DNA of 64,000 bases from Thermoproteota archaeon. GTDB taxonomy: Archaea; Korarchaeota; Korarchaeia; Korarchaeales; Korarchaeaceae. The notes beneath the pieces are model-generated. The model saw nothing but the letters and a program-made list of their open reading frames with translations, did not search any database and had not been told where the DNA came from. The position numbers and the translations under genes were made by a program. Shown piece by piece: positions 59,377 to 64,000 of this stretch. Numbering within the stretch: position 1 is the stretch's first letter; each line of letters starts with the position of its first letter. The stretch lies in NCBI GenBank assembly GCA_027491915.1, contig JAOZGC010000002.1, positions 62,001 to 126,000 of the forward strand. The letters are read 5' to 3'.

Positions 59377-59602
59377 TCAGCCGGAGCAGCGCCTGCGCCT
59401 CCTCCCTTTTCCTGTGAGATAAAAACCAGTCCAAGGCCTCGGAGACCTCGACAGGTGGAATGGGATTAGACTCGAAGAATTCCAGCATGCCTTGGAATAT
59501 TACCTCCACCCGCTGACCGGGACTGAGCCTTCTGATCCCCCGCAGGTATCCCCTCTCGGCCAGGTACCTGTGGGCCCTCTCGGCCCACTTCTCTCCCTCC
59601 AA
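59360..59602 (-). CDS. Uncharacterised 80-residue protein
   Basis: The product is charged, helical and basic at both ends (EKWAERAHRYLAERGYLRGI, VEVIFQGMLEFFESNPIPPV, ALDWFLSHRKREEAQALLRL). No family is recognised. The TTG start at 59602 comes two bases after the final stop of the decayed DNA methylase region, so it may have been that enzyme's downstream partner, still intact. The 3' end overlaps rpiA by 17 bases. Confidence 0.55.
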   Translation of the reverse strand: MEGEKWAERAHRYLAERGYLRGIRRLSPGQRVEVIFQGMLEFFESNPIPPVEVSEALDWFLSHRKREEAQALLRLIRRRR

Positions 59603-59603
59603 A

Positions 59604-61305
59604 TCAGGTCCCCCCCGTCCTGTCGAGCTCGTCCCCCGCCATCTCCTGGATCTCGTCGATCGTCTCCCGGGCGGCCGCTCCGTGTAGCCCCAACATCTCG
59701 GCCGCCAGCGAGTCTATTCTATCCCTCAGCTCGGGATTCATCTGCTCCCTGAAATCCGAGAGGATCTCGCCTTCCAACGATTCGATGAGCGAGCGGGCCT
59801 TCAACCTCAGTTCCTCCAGGCATGATTTGTGCGACGAGACCGGCATGCTCGCGAAGTCGGACCTGGGGAACCTAGTCCACCTGCCGCCGACCTGTCTCCC
59901 GGCGAGCAGCAGGCATCCCAAGAAGAAGGTGGGGTTGAACCATGCGGCCAGGAGTCCCTCCCCCCAGGAGGCAGATCCGGCCCAAACTATGTAGAAATTC
60001 TTTGTGGCCGAGACTGGTATCTCAGTCAAGTTTGCATAGACTCCTGGAAGTCAAATTCTGTCGATATACGTGGTAGTACCAGACTTCTCCGGAGGACCTG
60101 ATGGCCAGCGAGGCCGCGCCGGATCTCTCCCCCACCTACCTACACCTCCCCTACCTACACCTACCTACATATACTCTATAGGACGCCCTCGGGGAGGCCC
60201 TCCCTCCTCCGTCGGCGGTATTGCCACTAAGTGGTGGATCTCACCGGGGAACACCTCTCAGGAGTAGAGTCGCGGCCTCCTGAGGGCCGGGACGAGGAGA
60301 GACCTCGGGAGGTGGATTTGTTTTCCCCCGCCGTCTCTCAGGATTGACTTTCCATTGTCAGGAGATAACTCCCACACTCTGTTGGGAAGGAAGAAGAAAT
60401 CTGGGTCGTACATCCCCAACTCCACTGACTAGGCTGGAGAAGATCTCCCGACCGGCGAAGAGCCTCCCCTCCCTCAGACCCTCTTCAGAACCCGGAACAG
60501 GATCTCCTTCAGCTGGCCCCCCTCAACACGCTCAGATCGTTGAGGAATATCTCCCTCCCCGAGACGACCTGTTCCCGCAATCTCCCCCTCCCGGGGACGC
60601 TCACAGGGTCGCCGTCCAGAATACCCGTGGTGGAAGCCCGAGAACCCGAGGCCCCTGGTGGCCACTAGGAGGATCTCCTTGAAGCCGCTTCCCGTCGGCA
60701 GGGAGACGCCCCCTATCCTCCATGACCGCGACGGAGTCGAACCTCTCCACCAGCATGCCGGAGAACCCCGTACCCATAATTCGTGCAGAAGATTGAGGCC
60801 GGCAGGACAGCCGCCAGGACGCCCGACTCGGAGAGGCTACGATCGGTCAGGCGATCATATTCACCACTCCCTCGCGGATTCGAGGACGATCCCCCTCTCC
60901 TCTCCCTCTAAACGCTCCCCACCTGATGAAGGGAGAATTCGTGACGACCACGTCAGCGGCGGTAATCTTCTTCCAAACCCTGAATGCGTCCGCCCTCAGC
61001 ACCTCCAGCGAGAACCCCATCCTCGCCGCTTCCCCCGATATGGAACCTTCTGCCGCGTCGGCGGCCTTCGGATCAACGTCTACACATACCACGAGCCTTG
61101 GCCCAGCACCCCTCTGAAGTAGGGATTTTTATCAATTACCCGGCCCGCAGAAGGGATCTACCACGGTCTCGATCTTCCTCTCCACTGATTCGAGGACCTC
61201 CGCCGCCATCCTGTCGGCGACCCACTCCTTCGTGTAGAATGACGAGATGAGTTTTCTCCTCCCTTCGGCGAAAGGCTTCCTCGGGCTGATGAGACGGGCC
61301 GTCAA
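59604..61305 (-). pseudogene. Decayed N6-adenine DNA methyltransferase
   Basis: Fragments of one enzyme lie in order on the minus strand but in different frames, broken by stops. They are: start near 61305 with SSFYTKEWVADRMAAEV and motif I VVDPFCGPGN (a stop follows at 61134); VCVDVDPKAADAAEGSISGE and motif IV VVTNSPFIRWGA (usual NPPF) to about 60847; ESGVLAAVLPASIF near 60800; ERFDSVAVMEDR near 60740; GFKEILLVATRG near 60670; RFLLPSQQSVGVIS near 60390; and a final open part 60029-59604 with EGLLAAWFNPTFFLGCLLLA and GRWTRFPRSDFASMPV. Together they follow the order of type I/II adenine methylases with a specificity-like C-terminus. It adjoins a tRNA cluster. Confidence 0.8.
60133..60170. repeat. 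Short direct repeat of CCTACCTACA units
   Basis: The stretch has overlapping copies of CTAC and CCTACA (ACCTACCTACACCT then CTACCTACACCTACCTACAT). It lies within the methylase pseudogene and looks like a slippage-prone low-complexity tract. Confidence 0.6.
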
Positions 61306-61363
61306 ACTTTCTCCCCCCTCACGCCGCCGATCTCCGCTGGCCGCGCGGTACCATCCGCTAACG

Positions 61364-61373
61364 CTTAAATAAA
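61364..61373. promoter_or_regulatory. TATA element for tRNA-Met (and old methylase promoter)
   Basis: CTTAAATAAA lies 23-32 bases before tRNA-Met on the plus strand. Its minus-strand reading TTTATTTAAG could have driven the methylase, whose start codon is about 60 bases away. Confidence 0.55.
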
Positions 61374-61395
61374 GGAGAGGAGAGGGGCTTTAAGG

Positions 61396-61512
61396 GCCGG
61401 GGTAGCTCAGCCTGGTTAGAGCGCGGGACTCATAATCCCCTATCGGCGGGCCGCCGCGCCGCCGGGCTGATGGGAGATCCCGAGGTCGCGGGTTCAAACC
61501 CCGCCCCCGGCA
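61396..61512 (+). tRNA. tRNA-Met (anticodon CAT) with 42-base intron
   Basis: Acceptor GCCGGGG/CCCCGGC, D-arm TAGCTCAGCCTGGTTAGAGC, anticodon stem CGGGA/TCCCG with loop CTCATAA and T-arm GCGGGTTCAAACCCCGC. The exon sequence resumes as ATCCCG after an intron at 61435-61476, inserted between positions 37 and 38. The intron has G/C-rich halves that can pair for a bulge-helix-bulge. CCA is encoded (through 61515). The G1-C72 pair and stem favour the elongator or Ile2 (CAT) type over the initiator. Confidence 0.88.
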
Positions 61513-61585
61513 CCACCCTCCTCGACCTCCTGGATCTCCCTCCCGAGGGCAGAATTTTATTGACCGGAGGCGGCGCCCGCGCCGG

Positions 61586-61659
61586 GGGGCCGTGGTCTAG
61601 CTTGGTAGGATGCCGGCCTTGGGAGCCGGCGGCCGTGGGTTCAAATCCCACCGGCCCCA
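61586..61659 (+). tRNA. tRNA-Pro (anticodon TGG)
   Basis: A 74-base cloverleaf with acceptor GGGGCCG/CGGCCCC, anticodon stem CCGGC/GCCGG and loop CTTGGGA (anticodon TGG), and T-arm GTGGGTTCAAATCCCAC. Discriminator A and CCA encoded (through 61662). The A/T element AATTTTATTG at 61553-61562 precedes it. It completes the three proline isoacceptors present in the window. Confidence 0.94.
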
Positions 61660-61730
61660 CCATCAAGATAGGAGCTGGGTGGGCCTAGGCTGAGAAGAAA
61701 CCTAAAATACACCCGGGCGGCTCCTCTCGA

Positions 61731-61830
61731 GCCGGGGTGCCCTAGCCCGGTAGGGGGCCGGCCTGCTAAGTGTCACCGCGGACAGCCGGTGGCCCAATGG
61801 GCCGCGCGGGTTCGAATCCCGCCCCCGGCG
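61731..61830 (+). tRNA. tRNA-Ser (anticodon GCT) with 15-base intron
   Basis: Acceptor GCCGGGG/CCCCGGC, anticodon stem CCGGC/GCCGG with loop CTGCTAA (anticodon GCT). The intron at 61769-61783 (AGTGTCACCGCGGAC) sits between positions 37 and 38. A long variable arm TGGCCCAATGGGCCGC and T-arm GCGGGTTCGAATCCCGC confirm serine type. Discriminator G; no CCA. A TATA-like CTAAAATA lies at 61702-61709. Confidence 0.88.
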
Positions 61831-61835
61831 CTCTC

Positions 61836-61926
61836 GGGCCGGTGGTCTAGGGGTATGACGCCGCCCTTACACGTCGATTGGCGGAGGAAGAGGCGGAGGT
61901 CGGGGGTTCGAGTCCCCCCCGGCCCA
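61836..61926 (+). tRNA. tRNA-Val (anticodon TAC) with 19-base intron
   Basis: Acceptor GGGCCGG/CCGGCCC, anticodon stem CCGCC/GGCGG with loop CTTACAA after splicing (anticodon TAC). The intron at 61872-61890 follows position 37. T-arm GGGGGTTCGAGTCCCCC. Discriminator A; no CCA. It begins 5 bases after tRNA-Ser, so both are processed from one transcript. Confidence 0.87.
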
Positions 61927-61957
61927 CTTTCCACATCTTGGGGGCCGCGGTGATTCC

Positions 61958-63544
61958 ATGGCTAGGAGGATCGGGATCCTGGAGGAGGGAGGATTCTACG
62001 ACAGGGATCCGAGGAACTATGATCTCAGGGTTGCGGTGGTTTTTCCAGGGCCCTACAAAGAATCAATCAACTCCCTTGGCCATCAGCTGATCTACTTCCT
62101 GGCGAACTCGGTTGAGGGGGTCATGGCAGAGAGGTTCACGTCGGACATACCCGGTTCCGTAGAATCCGGCTCAAAACTGCGTGATTTTGACGTTGTGTTG
62201 GCCTCCGTTCACTACGAAGGGCAGATCCACGTTCTGCTGCGGATGCTCGCGAGGGAAGGGATATTGAGTCCCGGTTCCGGCGATCGCCCAATCGTGATGG
62301 CCGGGGGCCCTGCTCTTAGTAATCCCCTACCTGCCTCCGTCTTTCTAGACGGAGTTTTCCTAGGAGATGGGGAGAGATCCGTCCCTGCCGCCATCAGGAC
62401 GCTGGCCCAGGGGGGGAGCCCTTCAGATCTATCCGGTTACGGGGTCTACACCGGGGAGGGGAGGGTGAGGTTCGAGAGATCACCCATGGACTTCCTCCCA
62501 CCGAGGCAGCTTAGGGCGATCCTCCCCGACGGCAGACGGAACCCATTCCTCTTGGAGGTATCCAGGGGGTGCTCTAACGGGTGCAGGTTCTGCCTCATGG
62601 GATGGATCCAGCGTCCCAGGAGGGACAGGAGCTGGTCCGAACTCAGATCTCAGGTTGACCTGGCCAGGGAATTGGGATACGAGAGGATATACCTCATAGG
62701 GAGCGACGTCCTAGGGAACCCGAGATCTCTCGACCTGATGAGTTACATCTTGGACAGGGGACTGAGCTTCTCCTTGCCGTCCATCAGGGCCGACAGGATC
62801 TCCCAGGATCTGCTGGAGATCATCAGGATGGCCAGAATAAAGAGCGTCTCGCTCGCCCCGGAGACCGGGAGCCTCAACCTGGCCAAGTCAATAAACAAAC
62901 CGGTGGATCCGGATATCTACATCTCGACCGCCAGTGACCTCAGAAACGCCGGGGTCAGGAGGATTAAAGCCTATTTCATTCTGGGCCTACCCTTTGAATC
63001 TGAGGAGGACGTCTTGGAATCCGCCCGCCTCGCGTCCAAGATGTCCTCCCCCGGAAATCCCATCAAGGTAACGATAAGCCACTTCGTCCCCAAACCTCAC
63101 ACGCCGTTCGAGCGCCTCCCCATGATCCCTCCGGGCAATTACAGGGAGAGGGTGAGGCTGTTCAGGAGCCACTACGACGGCCCCATAAACGTCATGCATC
63201 CGGGGAGAGCGGCCGTTCAGGCCGCCCTTTGTCTTGGAGACGAGTCCATCGGCAAGATCGCCGTCTCGGCCGCCAGCAGACCTTTCTCCAAATATTCTTA
63301 CTGGAAGATCGCCAGGAGAGAGGGGATAGATCTCGACCGGCTGGTCTACGGGGAGAGGCCTGCTCCCTGGCGCGACGCCGTCGACGTGGGGGTGAGGGCC
63401 GAATTCTTGGAGGAAGAGGCAGATAGGGCCGTTATTGGGGAGATTACTCCATCCTGCGACGAATACTGCTCCCTGTGCGGCGCGTGTCCCCTGGGGTTCC
63501 CCGAGCGAGACGGGGCCACCCGTACATCGAGGCCAGGGCCATGA
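61958..63544 (+). CDS. Radical SAM protein with N-terminal B12-binding-like domain
   Basis: The 528-residue protein has an N-terminal Rossmann-like segment (DLRVAVVFPGPYKESINSLG, DVVLASVHYEGQIHVL) in the position of a B12-binding domain, then the radical SAM cluster motif RGCSNGCRFCLMG (CxxxCxxC) and SAM-binding strands (IYLIGSDVLGNPRS, SVSLAPETGS, YFILGLPFESEEDV). At the C-terminus CDEYCSLCGACPLG adds a second set of cysteines that may bind a cluster or zinc. The substrate is unknown; TYW1-like, methylthiotransferase or archaeosine roles are not supported by specific motifs. Its last 101 bases overlap the convergent NTPase gene. Confidence 0.8.
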   Translation: MARRIGILEEGGFYDRDPRNYDLRVAVVFPGPYKESINSLGHQLIYFLANSVEGVMAERFTSDIPGSVESGSKLRDFDVVLASVHYEGQIHVLLRMLAREGILSPGSGDRPIVMAGGPALSNPLPASVFLDGVFLGDGERSVPAAIRTLAQGGSPSDLSGYGVYTGEGRVRFERSPMDFLPPRQLRAILPDGRRNPFLLEVSRGCSNGCRFCLMGWIQRPRRDRSWSELRSQVDLARELGYERIYLIGSDVLGNPRSLDLMSYILDRGLSFSLPSIRADRISQDLLEIIRMARIKSVSLAPETGSLNLAKSINKPVDPDIYISTASDLRNAGVRRIKAYFILGLPFESEEDVLESARLASKMSSPGNPIKVTISHFVPKPHTPFERLPMIPPGNYRERVRLFRSHYDGPINVMHPGRAAVQAALCLGDESIGKIAVSAASRPFSKYSYWKIARREGIDLDRLVYGERPAPWRDAVDVGVRAEFLEEEADRAVIGEITPSCDEYCSLCGACPLGFPERDGATRTSRPGP

Positions 63545-64000
63545 GGACCCCGTGCTCGTACAGGCCCGTCCTGTCCACCGCTCCCCCGGTGAGGAACCCT
63601 ATGGCGCCCTTACCCCTCTTGGCCTCAGGTTCTCCGGTGAGCTGGGCGATAACGTCCCCCAACTCTTCCCCACGGATCAGCCTCTCGAGGATCTCGGGCG
63701 GGCACTCAAACAGCCCCGAGAAACCCCTCCCGACGGTGCCGTCCCTAGCCACCACGTAGACCAGCCCGCCGAGGTAGTGGACGCCCGCTACCCTCACGAC
63801 TCCGCCCTCTATGCCCACCCCGAAATCAGCTCTGGCAACGATCTCCATCGCCCTCTCCGCCCTGTTCTTTGCCCCCCTCAATACCTCCGAGTAGAAGGGC
63901 TCCGGCGAGGTCCCGCTGCTGACTTTAACCGCCTTTACCTCGGGGATTTCTCCGAAGAAGGCTCCAAAGGCCCTCTTCACCGCGTTGACCTTAACCGGAT
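63444..64000 (-). CDS. Partial non-canonical purine NTPase (inosine/xanthosine triphosphatase, YjjX family)
   Basis: This enzyme removes ITP and XTP. The visible 185 residues include PVKVNAVKRAFGAFFG at the window edge, part of the family's N-terminal signature (usually 'GS.NPVKINAV'), so the true start lies beyond 64000. Other matches are GAKNRAERAMEIVARADFGV, GVGIEGGVVRV, and RGKGAIGFLTGGAVDRTGLY. The C-terminal end overlaps the radical SAM gene by 101 bases. Confidence 0.85.
   Translation of the reverse strand, partial: PVKVNAVKRAFGAFFGEIPEVKAVKVSSGTSPEPFYSEVLRGAKNRAERAMEIVARADFGVGIEGGVVRVAGVHYLGGLVYVVARDGTVGRGFSGLFECPPEILERLIRGEELGDVIAQLTGEPEAKRGKGAIGFLTGGAVDRTGLYEHGVLMALASMYGWPRLARGTPGDTRRTGSSIRRRME

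Noticed and set aside
60133-60170. Possible CRISPR repeat
   Set aside because: Units of 4-6 bases with no spacers and no cas genes; it is a simple repeat within a pseudogene.
61958-63544. Assignment of the radical SAM protein to archaeosine synthesis (RaSEA)
   Set aside because: The length, the B12-like N-domain and the C-terminal Cys set do not match what I know of that enzyme; only the radical SAM class is supported.

Overview
The window is chromosomal DNA of a GC-rich archaeon. Evidence is an archaeal transcription set (TFB, TBP, TFE, MBF1, Rpo12, Rpo6), Alba, a thermosome, an A/V-type ATPase, archaeosine transglycosylase, class I LysRS, intron-containing tRNA genes, and TATA boxes placed about 25 bases before start codons. 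Crenactin, a short crenarchaeal-style XPF and an OB-fold RPA with a zinc finger suggest the TACK group. A Korarchaeota-like host is possible, but this is inference and no rRNA gene is present to test it. No CRISPR array, insertion sequence, prophage or rRNA gene was seen.

Layout: 1-3.1 kb holds the N-terminus of a TrmI-like methylase, a small winged-helix protein, tgtA, a dephospho-CoA kinase and tRNA-Pro(GGG). 3.1-6.3 kb is a compact type IV pilus-like locus (ATPase, membrane platform protein with a frameshift, prepilin peptidase, pilin-like protein). 6.3-12.3 kb carries a glycosyltransferase, TFB, Rpo12, signal peptidase, TBP, a DUF89 protein, an AMMECR1 protein and a second glycosyltransferase. 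12.3-19.4 kb on the minus strand has LysRS, Alba, Rpo6, thermosome and an operon of a WecB epimerase with an unusual RCK_C-like tail, two DUF131 membrane proteins and hexulose-phosphate synthase. 19.4-28.5 kb is the complete ATPase: I and K on plus, and F-H-E-A-B-D-C on minus.

28.5-39.3 kb holds tRNA-Leu, a CYTH protein, an MTA/SAH deaminase-like enzyme, a secreted metalloprotease, a pyruvate:ferredoxin oxidoreductase (D-A-B without the gamma subunit), agmatinase, an ECF-like membrane protein, HflX and a UbiD-family decarboxylase. 39.4-48.9 kb has AsnRS, an RtcA-RPA-XPF operon, an alkyltransferase, crenactin, a DUF72 protein, ribose-1,5-bisphosphate isomerase and, tail to tail with it, a very divergent RuBisCO-like protein. 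49-59.4 kb carries a Clp1-type kinase, glycerate kinase, TRAM and TrmB-like proteins, endonuclease Q, DUF2110, TFE, two tRNAs, HIT, MBF1, a degenerate Drg-type GTPase and ribose-5-phosphate isomerase. 59.6-61.3 kb is a decayed N6-adenine DNA methylase. It is followed by four tRNA genes, three with introns, then a radical SAM protein and an NTPase that runs off the window.

Two genome-wide habits stand out. Genes are packed so tightly that convergent genes often overlap at their 3' ends, by 4 to about 100 bases. Divergent genes repeatedly share one symmetric A/T element lying about 25-40 bases from both starts, which implies leaderless or short-leader mRNAs. Metabolically, the hexulose-phosphate synthase, ribose-5-phosphate isomerase, ribose-1,5-bisphosphate isomerase and RuBisCO-like protein centre on pentose phosphates and nucleotide ribose, while the repair and RNA-end genes (XPF, RPA, RtcA, alkyltransferase, EndoQ, Clp1) form a loose island in 40-55 kb.
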